Shown here: positions 28,823-39,558 of the stretch, piece by piece
How positions within the stretch are numbered: the first letter of the stretch is position 1
Layout: every line of letters begins with the position of its first letter
Source of the DNA: Salinivibrio kushneri
GTDB lineage: Bacteria > Pseudomonadota > Gammaproteobacteria > Enterobacterales > Vibrionaceae
Direction: 5' to 3'
NCBI RefSeq assembly: GCF_005280275.1
Contig: NZ_CP040021.1
Coordinates: 2,505,001 to 2,569,000, forward strand
DNA length: 64,000 nucleotides
The notes under the pieces: generated by a model
Told to the model about the DNA's origin: nothing
Databases searched by the model: none
What the model saw: only the letters and a program-made list of their open reading frames with translations
Translations under genes and position numbers: made by a program

Positions 28823-29755
28823 CTATAACTGCTGCGAAAGCCGAAAGTATTTCTCTGCCACCAAGTAGCTGATCACCGCCTCTTTTTGTCGGTCGCGGAA
28901 TTGATTCACCCATTGGTGAGCATTGTTGATGATCGCTTGTGCTTCATGCGGATGAGTGAGGTAATAGTCGATGACTGCCTCTAGGTTGGAGAAATCAGCG
29001 TTGACCTCGGCATAGTGGACCCCGGGGATTAATTGGCCCTCCATAAACCAGGTTTCATATTCCATTGGGGGTGACAAGCAAAGCGAGTTGGAGGACATGA
29101 TCCATTTTAAATTGGTGGCAACGTCTTTCCCTTCCACACTGAGAATAAACTTATACTGTAGCTGCGCTTGCGGTGTCAGCGGGGCTTTTCGGTAAGCTTG
29201 GTCAGTATCATCCACGGGCCGAGAATCCCCGACATCAATGGTTGGATGCGTGTAAAAGCGCTGAAGAAGCTGGCGACGCTTGTCATTGAAACAGCGCCCG
29301 CGCCATACCGCGCTATCGCGTTTTTGCCCAAACGGCACAGGATCATTAATGAATTGGAAGTGACGCACCGCGTTGAGCTTGAGCAGAACGGCGTTTTGAT
29401 TGTCGCCATGAATCGGTCGGCTTTTTACAAATGCTGGTGTGAATGGTGGTTGTGTCACATCGCCGCCTAAGTAATGTAGAAACAAGCCATTTGGGAACCA
29501 GCGCATTACCCGCAATATATCGAAAAAATACACCGAGCCGTGGTCTTGTCTCACTCGGCCCGTCTGGTGATCACAGTATTGCTCGGACAAGCAAAATGGT
29601 GCAGCCATACGGTTGTAGTAGCTGACGCGCTGGTCGATATCGGATTGATGCTGCTGATAAATGGGTAAAAGTTGCCGGCGCATCCAAGTGCGATACCAGT
29701 GATTTGGGATCGCATTGACGGCCAAATTGTAGCTGTAGTAGCGGAGTTTTTTCAC
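28823..29755 (-). CDS. Glycosyltransferase family 90 (CAP10/LpsA-like)
   Basis: This is a 310-residue protein with the CAP10/GT90 domain, otherwise known in capsule O-mannosyl or xylosyl transfer in fungi and in bacterial LPS glycosylation (LpsA). The conserved core is present: SAVWRGRCFNDKRRQLLQRFY, then YKFILSVEGKDVATNLKWIMSSNS and PPMEYETWFMEGQLIPGVHYAEV. No transmembrane helix or signal is seen, so it probably works at the inner face of the membrane on an LPS core. No other polysaccharide gene is near, so the acceptor is unknown. The gene ends with a C-terminal helix of the kind typical of the family. Confidence 0.78.
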   Translation of the reverse strand: MKKLRYYSYNLAVNAIPNHWYRTWMRRQLLPIYQQHQSDIDQRVSYYNRMAAPFCLSEQYCDHQTGRVRQDHGSVYFFDILRVMRWFPNGLFLHYLGGDVTQPPFTPAFVKSRPIHGDNQNAVLLKLNAVRHFQFINDPVPFGQKRDSAVWRGRCFNDKRRQLLQRFYTHPTIDVGDSRPVDDTDQAYRKAPLTPQAQLQYKFILSVEGKDVATNLKWIMSSNSLCLSPPMEYETWFMEGQLIPGVHYAEVNADFSNLEAVIDYYLTHPHEAQAIINNAHQWVNQFRDRQKEAVISYLVAEKYFRLSQQL

Positions 29756-29836
29756 CCTCTTGCTCCGTCAATCCGTTGGCGGGTGTCGGTTTACAGCAAA
29801 GCCTAACCGAGCAAGATGACGAGCAAATGAAATGGG

Positions 29837-29864
29837 CGAGAGAGCCAGTTACTCTGCTCTCTCG
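29837..29864 (-). terminator. Hairpin after the azurin gene
   Basis: CGAGAGAGC and GCTCTCTCG pair perfectly across a 10-base loop just past the azurin stop. There is no clear T-tract on the minus strand, so it is a weak terminator or 3'-end stabiliser. Confidence 0.45.
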
Positions 29865-29873
29865 CGACAAGAC

Positions 29874-30320
29874 TTATTCGATGGTGAATTTGCCTTTCAT
29901 TACCGTCCAGTGACCTGGGAAAGAGCAGAAATAGGTTAAGTCTTTGCCTTGCAAGCCTTCAGTTGAGAAGGTGATGCTGGTGCTTTCACCGCCGCCAATC
30001 AGCTTAGTGTGTGCCAAGATGCGGTCGTCGCCTTGTGGTAGATAGTCGTTATCTGCCCCTGCACCCGCGCCTTTCATGGCGATATCTTGCAAGTTAGACG
30101 TTTCCGACAGCACCCAGTTGTGGCCCATAGAGGTCACAGGCATTGAGCCTTGATGCTCAAGTGTTAGCGTGACTTCGCTGCAGCTTGCTGGTACGGACAA
30201 CGATGACTGGTCGTAGGCCATTTTATCGCCGGTGGTGACAGTTAACTCACACTCATTGGCAGCCGCTTGCGTTGAAACAGACGCGAACGCCAAGGCGGCG
30301 AGGGCTAACAGTTTTTTCAT
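29874..30320 (-). CDS. azu: Azurin, blue copper protein
   Basis: Azurin is a small periplasmic electron carrier with a type-1 copper site. The 148-residue precursor has a signal peptide (about 1-21). All ligands are present: H67 in MGHNW, then C132, H137 and M141 in YFCSFPGHWTVMKG. C24 and C47 can form the usual disulfide. The first mature residues (NECELTVTTGDKMAYD) match the azurin N-terminus. RBS AGGAG. A possible FNR site lies about 150 bases upstream. The partner enzyme is not in the window. Confidence 0.95.
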   Translation of the reverse strand: MKKLLALAALAFASVSTQAAANECELTVTTGDKMAYDQSSLSVPASCSEVTLTLEHQGSMPVTSMGHNWVLSETSNLQDIAMKGAGAGADNDYLPQGDDRILAHTKLIGGGESTSITFSTEGLQGKDLTYFCSFPGHWTVMKGKFTIE

Positions 30321-30470
30321 CGGTACATACTCCTATTATGGATGTAAAGGTATGTTTTTAATGCCTGTGGCACGCTGTCATCATACTGACATAACAGCGC
30401 AAAACAGTTAGCCGATTCAAAAATCGACTGATTGGTTTTTATTTTTACTTCTATCATTACTGTAGGGTGA

Positions 30471-30484
30471 CTGATCGCGATCAA
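30471..30484. promoter_or_regulatory. FNR/ANR-like site between azurin and zur
   Basis: CTGATCGCGATCAA matches the TTGAT-N4-ATCAA FNR consensus with one mismatch. It lies between the divergent azurin and zur genes, 151 bases from the azurin start. Azurin genes elsewhere can respond to oxygen, but the role here is inferred. Confidence 0.35.
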
Positions 30485-30602
30485 GTGATATTGGACTACC
30501 TATTTACACTTGTGGCAAAGCGCATAGGATGAGGATAGGTGGGGTGCGATGTTATACAGCTATGATAAGATAACTGACTGACTGTTAGCACTTTGAGGCG
30601 CT

Positions 30603-31046
30603 ATGACCAACACCACTGGGTTACTGCACCACGCACAGCAGCTTTGTGAACAACGCGGCGTGCGATTAACGCCGCAGCGAACGCGCGTTTACGAGATTAT
30701 CGCCAACTATTCACGCGCGATCACCGCCTATGAGCTGCTAGATGAGTTGCGTGAAACAGAGCCACAAGCCAAACCGCCAACGGTTTATCGTGCGCTAGAC
30801 TTTCTGTTAGCGCAGGGGTTTGTGCATAAGGTGGAGTCAACTAATAGCTATATCGCTTGTTGTCATCTTGGCCACCAGGGGCACTGCTCCCAACTGCTCA
30901 TCTGTGATCAATGCGGCACCGTGGAAGAGTGTCACACTGAGGAGCTTTCTGAGGCGTTGCGTGAAAAGGCGCAAACAATGGGGTTTAAGGTTCAACATCA
31001 CGTGATTGAAACCCATGGTACCTGCGCACAATGCCTAGCCCACTAA
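30603..31046 (+). CDS. zur: Zinc uptake regulator Zur (Fur family)
   Basis: Zur represses zinc-uptake genes when zinc is plentiful. This 147-residue Fur-family protein has the winged-helix N-domain (RLTPQRTRVYEIIANYSRAI, KPPTVYRALDFLLAQGFVHKVES) and a C-terminal domain with structural zinc Cys pairs, CDQCGTVEEC and CAQC. The short acidic loop and the Cys pattern (CCHLGH) fit Zur rather than Fur. Its obvious target in this window is the zinc operon behind the Zur box at 1088-1105. It is followed closely by cheX. Confidence 0.93.
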   Translation: MTNTTGLLHHAQQLCEQRGVRLTPQRTRVYEIIANYSRAITAYELLDELRETEPQAKPPTVYRALDFLLAQGFVHKVESTNSYIACCHLGHQGHCSQLLICDQCGTVEECHTEELSEALREKAQTMGFKVQHHVIETHGTCAQCLAH

Positions 31047-31075
31047 TACTGAATTGATTAGGACGGACATTCTTT

Positions 31076-31540
31076 ATGGAAGCACAATTCGTCAACCCAT
31101 TTCTTACTTCACTGATCAATGTGCTACAGACGATGGCACAGCTGGAAATCCAGCCAGAGAAGCCTCACTTGAAAAAGTCAGAGATCGCCAAAGGGGACGT
31201 TTCTGGGTTAATTGGTATGGTCGGCCCACAGACTAAGGGCTCCTTTTCCGTTACCTTTGATGAAGATATGGCGCTTGAAATCATGCAGCGTATGCTCGGA
31301 GAGCGGTCCGAGTCGATTGATGAAGAAGTGACGGATATGGTCGGTGAGATCACCAATATGGTGACAGGTGGCGCGAAGCGTATTTTGTCAGAAAAGGGCT
31401 TCGAATTTGAGATGGCGACCCCTGTGGTCGTATCCGGCAAAGGCCATACCATCAATCACAAAAGTGATGGTCCAGTGATCATCATGCCATTTAAATCCCC
31501 GCACGGCACTGCCTTTATTGAGATCTGTTTCGATCACTAA
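31076..31540 (+). CDS. cheX: Chemotaxis protein CheX-like
   Basis: This is a 154-residue protein of the CheC/CheX/FliY family; CheX dephosphorylates CheY-P. The active-site helix carries the conserved E and N pattern in EEVTDMVGEITNMVTGGAK, and there is a single such helix as in CheX. N-terminal FVNPFLTSLINVLQTMA is also typical. It lies 29 bases after zur and may be co-transcribed, although no functional tie is apparent. A strong hairpin follows. Confidence 0.88.
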   Translation: MEAQFVNPFLTSLINVLQTMAQLEIQPEKPHLKKSEIAKGDVSGLIGMVGPQTKGSFSVTFDEDMALEIMQRMLGERSESIDEEVTDMVGEITNMVTGGAKRILSEKGFEFEMATPVVVSGKGHTINHKSDGPVIIMPFKSPHGTAFIEICFDH

Positions 31541-31574
31541 GCGGGCGTACGTCGCTGACGGCCACAAAATATAA

Positions 31575-31602
31575 AAACGCCGCGATAACCATCGCGGCGT
31601 TT
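31575..31602. terminator. Terminator between cheX and pgi
   Basis: A perfect 12-bp stem (AAACGCCGCGAT/ATCGCGGCGTTT) with loop AACC separates the two convergent genes. Confidence 0.85.
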
Positions 31603-31629
31603 GACTTTCTCAATCGCGGTTAGCTCAGC

Positions 31630-33333
<1,704 letters not shown>

Positions 33334-33514
33334 GCAAGGATCCTGTATAACGTCAGCACCACCACGCTGTACGCAGCGGTCATTGGTGTAATATTACATA
33401 ATCATGGCTCGATTCTCACATGCAATCGCTGTGAGTAGGTTGCGATCAATCATAGAATAGTTGGATCGCCTTTGAGCCAACTGCATACAATAAAGATCAC
33501 AACAAGGATTGCTT

Positions 33515-33949
33515 ATGTGGTATCAAACTGAGATTCGTCTACGTGCCCGGCCGCGCGGCTTTCACCTAATCACCGACGAGATCGTTCACGCACTTCCTAT
33601 GCTAAGCGATATTGATGTGGGTATGGTACAGGTGTTTATCAAGCACACCTCGGCGAGCTTAACCCTCAATGAAAACGCCGACCCAACCGTGCGCCAAGAT
33701 ATGGAAGCGCACTTTAACCACTCAGTGCCTGAGCGTGCGCCTTATTATCGCCACACCGACGAAGGAGACGATGACATGCCAGCGCACATCAAAGCATCAT
33801 TATTAGGCGCAAGTATCACTGTCCCCATCAGCCAAGGTCAATTGAATCTCGGTACGTGGCAAGGGGTTTATCTGGGCGAGCATCGCGACCAGGGCGGCAC
33901 GCGTACCTTGGTGGTGACCTTGCAAGGCGCGCCACAAGCCAACGTCTAA
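33515..33949 (+). CDS. yjbQ: YjbQ-family protein (UPF0047)
   Basis: This is a 144-residue protein of the YjbQ/UPF0047 family, which has weak thiamine-phosphate synthase activity in E. coli but no settled physiological role. The family signature is present: VFIKHTSASLTLNENADP and GTWQGVYLGEHRDQGGTRTLVVT, with conserved His residues that bind metal. ATG 33515 has AAGG seven bases before it; the longer frame adds two residues. Confidence 0.92.
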   Translation: MWYQTEIRLRARPRGFHLITDEIVHALPMLSDIDVGMVQVFIKHTSASLTLNENADPTVRQDMEAHFNHSVPERAPYYRHTDEGDDDMPAHIKASLLGASITVPISQGQLNLGTWQGVYLGEHRDQGGTRTLVVTLQGAPQANV

Positions 33950-33987
33950 TCTCGCTGGCCAACATGCGTTCAGAGGGGTGACGCCGC

Positions 33988-35097
33988 CTAACCCGTCGCC
34001 CGCTGCTCAGAGGGGGTGGTCAGGTATTGGCGCGGCACACGGCCGGTTACTTGACATACGAGCTCATAGCCGATGGTGTCGACGAGACGTGCAATCCGTT
34101 CAACTGGTAGCTCAGGCCCCCACAGTACCGCTTCGTCGCCCACGCTATCGGTTGCATCTGGGCCAAGATCAACAGTGATCATATCCATCGATACCCGCCC
34201 GGCGAGTGGCACTTCGCGTCCATTCAACCAAACAGGGGTGCCATCGGGAGCCAGCCGAGGGTAGCCATCGCCATAACCGATGGCTAATACACCAATCAGC
34301 GTGTCGCGCTCGCTACGCCAGCGCGCGCCGTAGCCTACCGGTTCACCGGCTTTTAGCTTGCGAACGGCCATCACCCTTGAGGTTAAGCGCATCGCCGGTT
34401 TCAGGCCCAGCTGTTCACCCGTCAGTTCAATCCGCGACGAAATGCCGTATAGGCAAATACCGGGACGCACCCAATCAAAGTGACTCTGCGGCCAAAACAA
34501 GGTCCCCGATGACGCTGCCAGAGAACGTTCTCCAGGCAGCCCTTCCGTCACTTGTGTGAAGGTATCTATTTGCGCTTGCGTAATGGGATTATCCATCTCG
34601 TCGGCGCAACCGAAATGACTGAGAAAGCCAATTTGCGGTGCCACATTGTCACACGCTTTCAAGGCAGAGAGTGCGTCTGGCACTTGCTCAGGCTCAAAGC
34701 CTAAGCGATGCATTCCAGAGTCGACCTTTAACCATACGGGTAAAGGCTCACTCAGTGCTGCGTTGGTCAGCATGGTAACTTGCTCATGGCAGTGCACCGT
34801 GGCGGTCAGCTGGTGTTCAACCAATAGCGGTAGCTCGTCGGCTTCATAGAAACCTTCCAGCAAGACAATAGGCAAGCGTATACCGGCCTGGCGTAACGTC
34901 AGTGCTTCTTCAATCCGTGCCACCCCAAAGGCATCGCTATAAGGCGCAAGTGTGGTGGCAACCGACACTAACCCGTGGCCGTAACCATCGGACTTCACCA
35001 CTGTCATCACTTTGCTATTGGGCGCTTGGCGACGCATCACCTGGATGTTGTGTACCATCGCCTCCGGGTCGATAACGGCTTTGGCGGCATTGGTCAT
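33988..35097 (-). CDS. alr: Alanine racemase, cytosolic
   Basis: Alr makes D-alanine for peptidoglycan. The 369-residue PLP enzyme has the cofactor lysine K35 in VVKSDGYGHG, the second-site tyrosine in VGYGARWR, AIGYGDGYPR and VSMDMITVDLG. No signal peptide is present, in contrast with the Bsr-like racemase at 18398-19633. The ATG at 35097 gives the standard N-terminus, 11 bases after the dnaB stop; longer starts would lie inside dnaB. dnaB-alr is a known gene pair. Confidence 0.95.
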   Translation of the reverse strand: MTNAAKAVIDPEAMVHNIQVMRRQAPNSKVMTVVKSDGYGHGLVSVATTLAPYSDAFGVARIEEALTLRQAGIRLPIVLLEGFYEADELPLLVEHQLTATVHCHEQVTMLTNAALSEPLPVWLKVDSGMHRLGFEPEQVPDALSALKACDNVAPQIGFLSHFGCADEMDNPITQAQIDTFTQVTEGLPGERSLAASSGTLFWPQSHFDWVRPGICLYGISSRIELTGEQLGLKPAMRLTSRVMAVRKLKAGEPVGYGARWRSERDTLIGVLAIGYGDGYPRLAPDGTPVWLNGREVPLAGRVSMDMITVDLGPDATDSVGDEAVLWGPELPVERIARLVDTIGYELVCQVTGRVPRQYLTTPSEQRATG

Positions 35098-35107
35098 GAT
35101 AAAAGGA

Positions 35108-36499
35108 TTACTCGTCATCAAACGCCGGCCCTGCATAATTATCAAATCGCGAATACTGGCCTTGGAACGTCAGCCGCACCGAGCCAATCGGGCCGTTACG
35201 CTGTTTACCAATCAGGATTTCTGCAATCCCTTTCATCGCACTTTCCGGGTTATAGACTTCGTCACGGTAAATAAACATGATCAAGTCAGCATCCTGCTCA
35301 ATCGCGCCTGATTCACGCAAGTCTGAGTTTACCGGGCGTTTGTCGGCGCGCTGCTCCAACGAGCGGTTAAGCTGTGATAGCGCCACCACAGGCACATTCA
35401 GCTCTTTGGCGAGCGCTTTGAGCGAGCGAGAAATCTCAGCAATCTCAAGGGTTCGGTTCTCTTGCAAACCAGGCACCCGCATCAGCTGCAGATAGTCGAC
35501 CATGATCATGCTGACCCCACCGTGTTCACGGGCAACGCGGCGCGCTCGCGAGCGCACATCGGTGGGCGTCAAGCCGGAGCTATCATCGATGTACATGTTC
35601 TTTTTCTGCATTAAGATCCCCATCGATGAGGAAATACGCGCCCAGTCTTCATCATCAAGCTGGCCGGTACGGATCTTGGTTTGGTCAACCCGTGATAGCG
35701 AGGCCAACATACGCATCATCAGCTGTTCCGCTGGCATCTCGAGCGAGAAAATGAGTACCGGCTTTTCTTGATCCATCGCCGCATTTTCACACAGGTTCAT
35801 CGCAAAGGTGGTTTTACCCATTGAAGGACGAGCCGCCACGATCACCAGATCAGAAGGCTGCAAACCTGCCGTCTTCTTGTTCAGATCAGTAAAGCCTGTC
35901 GATACGCCCGTGACGCCATCTTGTGGGGTTTTAAAAAGCTCTTCGATACGTTCAAGGGTTTTACTGAGCACCGAGTCAATATGTTGCGGCCCTTCTGTCT
36001 CGCTGGTGCGCGACTCAGCAATGGCAAACACCTTACTCTCTGCCATATCGAGCAGATCTTCTGATGTGCGACCTTGGGTATCATAACCGGCGTCCGCAAT
36101 TTCATTCGCCACCCCAATCAAATTACGCACCATAGCCCGTTCACGAACAATATCCGCATAAGCGACGATATTCGCTGCACTTGGGGTGTTTTTCGCCAAC
36201 TCTGCGAGATAGGCAAACCCGCCCACATCATCCAAATGTCCGCCTTTTTCTAAATGCTCAGACAGGGTGATTAAATCCAGCGGCTTGCCTTCATCGAGCA
36301 ACGACTTGGTAGACTCATAAATCAATCGATGCGGGCGGCTGTAAAAGTCATGGCCAACCACTTTTTCCGCAACCGCATCCCAGCGCTCGTTATCCAACAT
36401 CAAGCCACCCAGCACAGACTGCTCGGCTTCGATGGAATGCGGGGGCACTTTAAGGTTAGCGACTTGCTGATCTTTTGCGGGTTTACGATTGTCTGCCAT
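35108..36499 (-). CDS. dnaB: Replicative DNA helicase
   Basis: DnaB is the hexameric helicase that unwinds DNA at the replication fork. The 463-residue protein has the N-terminal dimerisation domain (PPHSIEAEQSVLGGLMLDN) and a RecA-like ATPase with Walker A ARPSMGKTT, Walker B SMIMVDYLQLM and LRESGAIEQDADLIMFIYRDE. No intein interrupts it. RBS AGGTGAG. Confidence 0.97.
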   Translation of the reverse strand: MADNRKPAKDQQVANLKVPPHSIEAEQSVLGGLMLDNERWDAVAEKVVGHDFYSRPHRLIYESTKSLLDEGKPLDLITLSEHLEKGGHLDDVGGFAYLAELAKNTPSAANIVAYADIVRERAMVRNLIGVANEIADAGYDTQGRTSEDLLDMAESKVFAIAESRTSETEGPQHIDSVLSKTLERIEELFKTPQDGVTGVSTGFTDLNKKTAGLQPSDLVIVAARPSMGKTTFAMNLCENAAMDQEKPVLIFSLEMPAEQLMMRMLASLSRVDQTKIRTGQLDDEDWARISSSMGILMQKKNMYIDDSSGLTPTDVRSRARRVAREHGGVSMIMVDYLQLMRVPGLQENRTLEIAEISRSLKALAKELNVPVVALSQLNRSLEQRADKRPVNSDLRESGAIEQDADLIMFIYRDEVYNPESAMKGIAEILIGKQRNGPIGSVRLTFQGQYSRFDNYAGPAFDDE

Positions 36500-36676
36500 A
36501 AAAACTCACCTATTGCTACTGGAGGTCATTATACCCGCTGTCCTCGCAAGACGCTGCCCCACGCAGCATTTTTTTCCCAACGCTGAAGAAGTCGCCGCGA
36601 TTTTAACGAAAATTTGACCGCTTATGGCGCCCATGCACCTAGGATAAGGCGCGATATTGTCAATAGGTGATTCATA

Positions 36677-37423
36677 ATGAAAACGCCGTCTCTTTTTCTT
36701 CTGATGTCCGCACTGTATATGCCATATAGCCACGCCGCGGAAGCCGATTCGTCGCCTTGGCAAAGCGAGCTGTCTTTAGGCCTACAACAGTTGAGCGGCA
36801 ATGCCGATTCACAGACAGTCAACGGGGAAGTCAATGGTCAATATGATGGCGAACAAACACGTTATCAAGCCAGCGCGAGCGTGCTACAAGTGGAAAAAGA
36901 TGGAGAAGAAGATAAACGTAAAACCGAGTTAGAAACCCAAGCAAACCGCGGTATTAGCGCACGCAGCTATGTTTTACTCAACGCTACCTATGTCGCAGAT
37001 CGCTACGGTCCTTATTTCGATGATTTTATGCTAGCGACAGGACTCGGTCATCAATGGTGGCAAAGTGACACACTCTCACTGAGCACAGAAGTGGGGCCAG
37101 GGTATCGCTACCAGCGCCCCAACCTTGATGAAATCGACGATGACGATCTCATCATGCCTTACTCGGTTCGCGAGCCGGTGATTCGTGCACAAGCCAAAGG
37201 AGAATGGCAACTGGTCGACAGTGTTCGCTTAGAGGGGAGAAGCATAGTGATATCAGGTGCCAGTAATACCAGCGTGGAAGGCGCCGTCACTCTGGCTTCC
37301 ACCATTACTGAGAAGCTTTCGATAAAAATAACCAGCAAACACAACTATATGACGGATGTACCACCAGGACTCAAAAATCACGATAGCGTGCTCACACTCG
37401 GTCTTCGTTATCAGTGGCTATAA
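36677..37423 (+). CDS. DUF481 outer-membrane protein (YdiY-like)
   Basis: This is a 248-residue exported protein with a signal peptide (1-20, ending SHA) and a DUF481 beta-barrel. Typical segments are WQSELSLGLQQLSGNADSQTVNGEVN, TRYQASASVL, ATGLGHQWW, GPGYRYQRP and a C-terminal LGLRYQWL. DUF481 proteins, including E. coli YdiY, are outer-membrane proteins of unknown function, some acid- or salt-induced. It is followed by a bidirectional terminator. Confidence 0.85.
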   Translation: MKTPSLFLLMSALYMPYSHAAEADSSPWQSELSLGLQQLSGNADSQTVNGEVNGQYDGEQTRYQASASVLQVEKDGEEDKRKTELETQANRGISARSYVLLNATYVADRYGPYFDDFMLATGLGHQWWQSDTLSLSTEVGPGYRYQRPNLDEIDDDDLIMPYSVREPVIRAQAKGEWQLVDSVRLEGRSIVISGASNTSVEGAVTLASTITEKLSIKITSKHNYMTDVPPGLKNHDSVLTLGLRYQWL

Positions 37424-37430
37424 AAGACGA

Positions 37431-37460
37431 AAAAAAACCAGCCCGAAGGCTGGTCTTTTA
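37431..37460. terminator. Terminator between the DUF481 gene and rplI
   Basis: A 7-bp stem (ACCAGCC/GGCTGGT) with loop CGAA is flanked by A7 on the left and TCTTTT on the right. It can serve both convergent genes. Confidence 0.85.
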
Positions 37461-37479
37461 TCAACGTATTGATGCGCAA

Positions 37480-37929
37480 TTACGCAGCAACAACGTTTAC
37501 TTTTACCGTTGCGAACACGTCATAGTGCAGCTGTACGCTGATTTCGTACTCGCCAGTGTGACGCAGTGCGCCCTCTGGTAGACGAACTTCGTTTTTCGCA
37601 ATTTCAACGCCGGCTGCAGTCACAGCATCAGCGATGTCACGGGTACCGATAGAACCAAACAGTTTACCTTCATCACCCGCTTTAGAAGCGATTTCAACCG
37701 CTTCTAGTGCTTCAACTTTCTCTGCACGCGCTTGAGCAGCGGCCAGTTGCTCAGCAACTTTTGCTTCTAGCTCAGCACGACGTGCTTCAAAATGTTCGAT
37801 GTTGGCTTTGGTTGCCATAACTGCTTTACCCTGAGGGATAAGGAAGTTACGCGCATAACCAGATTTAACAGTTACCTGATCACCTAGGCCACCCAGGTTA
37901 CCGATTTTATCAAGTAGAATAACTTGCAT
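37480..37929 (-). CDS. rplI: 50S ribosomal protein L9
   Basis: L9 is a 149-residue protein that binds 23S rRNA domain V near the L1 stalk. The N-domain [36 protein letters not shown], the long central helix ([21 protein letters not shown]) and the C-domain ([15 protein letters not shown]) are all present. It is the last gene of rpsF-priB-rpsR-rplI. Confidence 0.98.
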   Translation of the reverse strand: MQVILLDKIGNLGGLGDQVTVKSGYARNFLIPQGKAVMATKANIEHFEARRAELEAKVAEQLAAAQARAEKVEALEAVEIASKAGDEGKLFGSIGTRDIADAVTAAGVEIAKNEVRLPEGALRHTGEYEISVQLHYDVFATVKVNVVAA

Positions 37930-37961
37930 TCTTCAATCCTCTCTAACTTGGACAGTTCCGA

Positions 37962-38511
<550 letters not shown>

Positions 38512-38516
38512 AGCAA

Positions 38517-38945
38517 TTACTCAGCTGCGTTTTCGCCTTCAGCTTGCGCTTCAGCTTTTGCTTCTGGTTTCGCTTCTGCACGCTCTTCGCGCTCAGGGCG
38601 ATCTTCACGCTTAGCGGTACGCTCTTCTTTAGCCTTCATCATCACAGATGGCTCAGTGATAGCGTCTTTGGTACGCATGATCATGTTACGGATCACAGCG
38701 TCGTTGAAGCGGAACATGCTTTCCAGCTCGTCAATCACAGCCTGCTCAGCTTCTACGTTCATCAGAACATAGTGTGCTTTGTGCAGTTTGTTGATTGGGT
38801 AAGCCAGTTGACGACGGCCCCAGTCTTCTAGACGGTGAATCTGACCGCCTGCATCTTTGATAGACGCAGTGTAACGCTCGATCATGCCAGCAACTTGCTC
38901 GCTCTGATCAGGGTGCACCATGAATACGATTTCGTAATGACGCAT
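38517..38945 (-). CDS. rpsF: 30S ribosomal protein S6
   Basis: S6 is a 142-residue small-subunit protein. [45 protein letters not shown] and [19 protein letters not shown] are the family sequence. The C-terminus is a long acidic/Ala-rich tail ([23 protein letters not shown]), the region that RimK modifies with glutamate in E. coli. A strong promoter (39043-39071) and a leader with a candidate S6:S18 site lie upstream. Confidence 0.98.
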   Translation of the reverse strand: MRHYEIVFMVHPDQSEQVAGMIERYTASIKDAGGQIHRLEDWGRRQLAYPINKLHKAHYVLMNVEAEQAVIDELESMFRFNDAVIRNMIMRTKDAITEPSVMMKAKEERTAKREDRPEREERAEAKPEAKAEAQAEGENAAE

Positions 38946-38970
38946 TGAGTTGCTCCTTACGGATTAATCA

Positions 38971-39004
38971 GCTTCCACAATTGGCTCGGTCGTCCAGCGG
39001 AAGC
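38971..39004 (-). promoter_or_regulatory. Candidate S6:S18 autoregulatory leader of rpsF
   Basis: In the rpsF leader RNA, GCUUCC at one end pairs with GGAAGC at the other across a 22-base interior holding an ACCGAG element and a short UGG/CCA inner stem. Known rpsF leaders bind S6:S18 through a CCG-bearing bulged stem. The resemblance is by eye only. Confidence 0.45.
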
Positions 39005-39042
39005 AAGGAACGAAAAGTAAAAGACCGAGAATCAGGCGCGAG

Positions 39043-39071
39043 ATAGTACAGAATTGCAGCGGTATAAGCAA
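39043..39071 (-). promoter_or_regulatory. Promoter of rpsF-priB-rpsR-rplI
   Basis: On the minus strand TTGCTT (-35) and TACTAT (-10) are separated by exactly 17 bases. A start near 39036 would give a leader of about 90 bases before the rpsF ATG. Confidence 0.7.
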
Positions 39072-39459
39072 ACAGATTTTCTCTTTATCCGCCAATCTTT
39101 CTGTCACCGTGTCACCACAACGTCACAAGGCCCTAGCTGCGTTTTTATCGTAACACGCTCCTTACCCTCACCCTTTAAAACATAGAATATGCAGGCCACT
39201 TAATTCGCTTAAAACAACAACCTACTGATAACATTCTCCGTGATATCGGCCGAAAAAACATGACTAATCGCAAAAAAATCAAGAAATCAAGCCTGCAAAC
39301 TGTCAAGTTTGTTTAATTTCCCACCAACATCACGCTATTGATGTACTTCTTTTTTACCGATAATTAATTTCTGAACCCGCGCTCAAATTATTGCATCCTC
39401 GCCTCCATTTCTTGGCACACATTGCCCAATATAACGATTTCATTGCCTAGGATAGACCT

Positions 39460-39558
39460 ATGAGTCGGTTTTTTACTGCAAAAAGCGTAGGGAAGAACGC
39501 ATCAAGCACTGACTGCATTGATGAAATTCGCTTCAAAAATTTTGGGAGCAAAATATGA
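39460..39558 (+). CDS. Upstream ORF overlapping the first chitinase start
   Basis: ATG 39460 opens a 32-codon frame (beginning MSRFFTAKSVGKNASS) that ends in TGA 39556-39558, overlapping the chitinase ATG at 39555 as ATGA. AGGA eight bases before it is a usable ribosome site. The peptide has no recognisable domain. The arrangement fits a leader ORF coupled to the chitinase, but the chitinase also has its own GGGAG site and chance is not excluded. Confidence 0.4.
   Translation: MSRFFTAKSVGKNASSTDCIDEIRFKNFGSKI

Larger units (their letters stand above)
38946..39554. other. 609-bp region between rpsF and the first chitinase gene
   Basis: The left side holds the rpsF leader and promoter. The right side is AT-rich and should contain the chitinase promoter, although I could not choose -10/-35 boxes. 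A 32-codon upstream ORF lies at 39460-39558. The middle (about 39075-39450) has no gene, tRNA or repeat that I can see. Confidence 0.6.

Noticed and set aside
29571-29870. Minus-strand 99-aa ORF between the GT90 and azurin genes
   Set aside because: It overlaps the GT90 N-terminus in another frame and contains the azurin 3' hairpin, with no plausible start.
30545-30570. Zur half-site before zur (GATGTTATACAG)
   Set aside because: Only one half matches and the dyad is not formed, so autoregulation is not supported.
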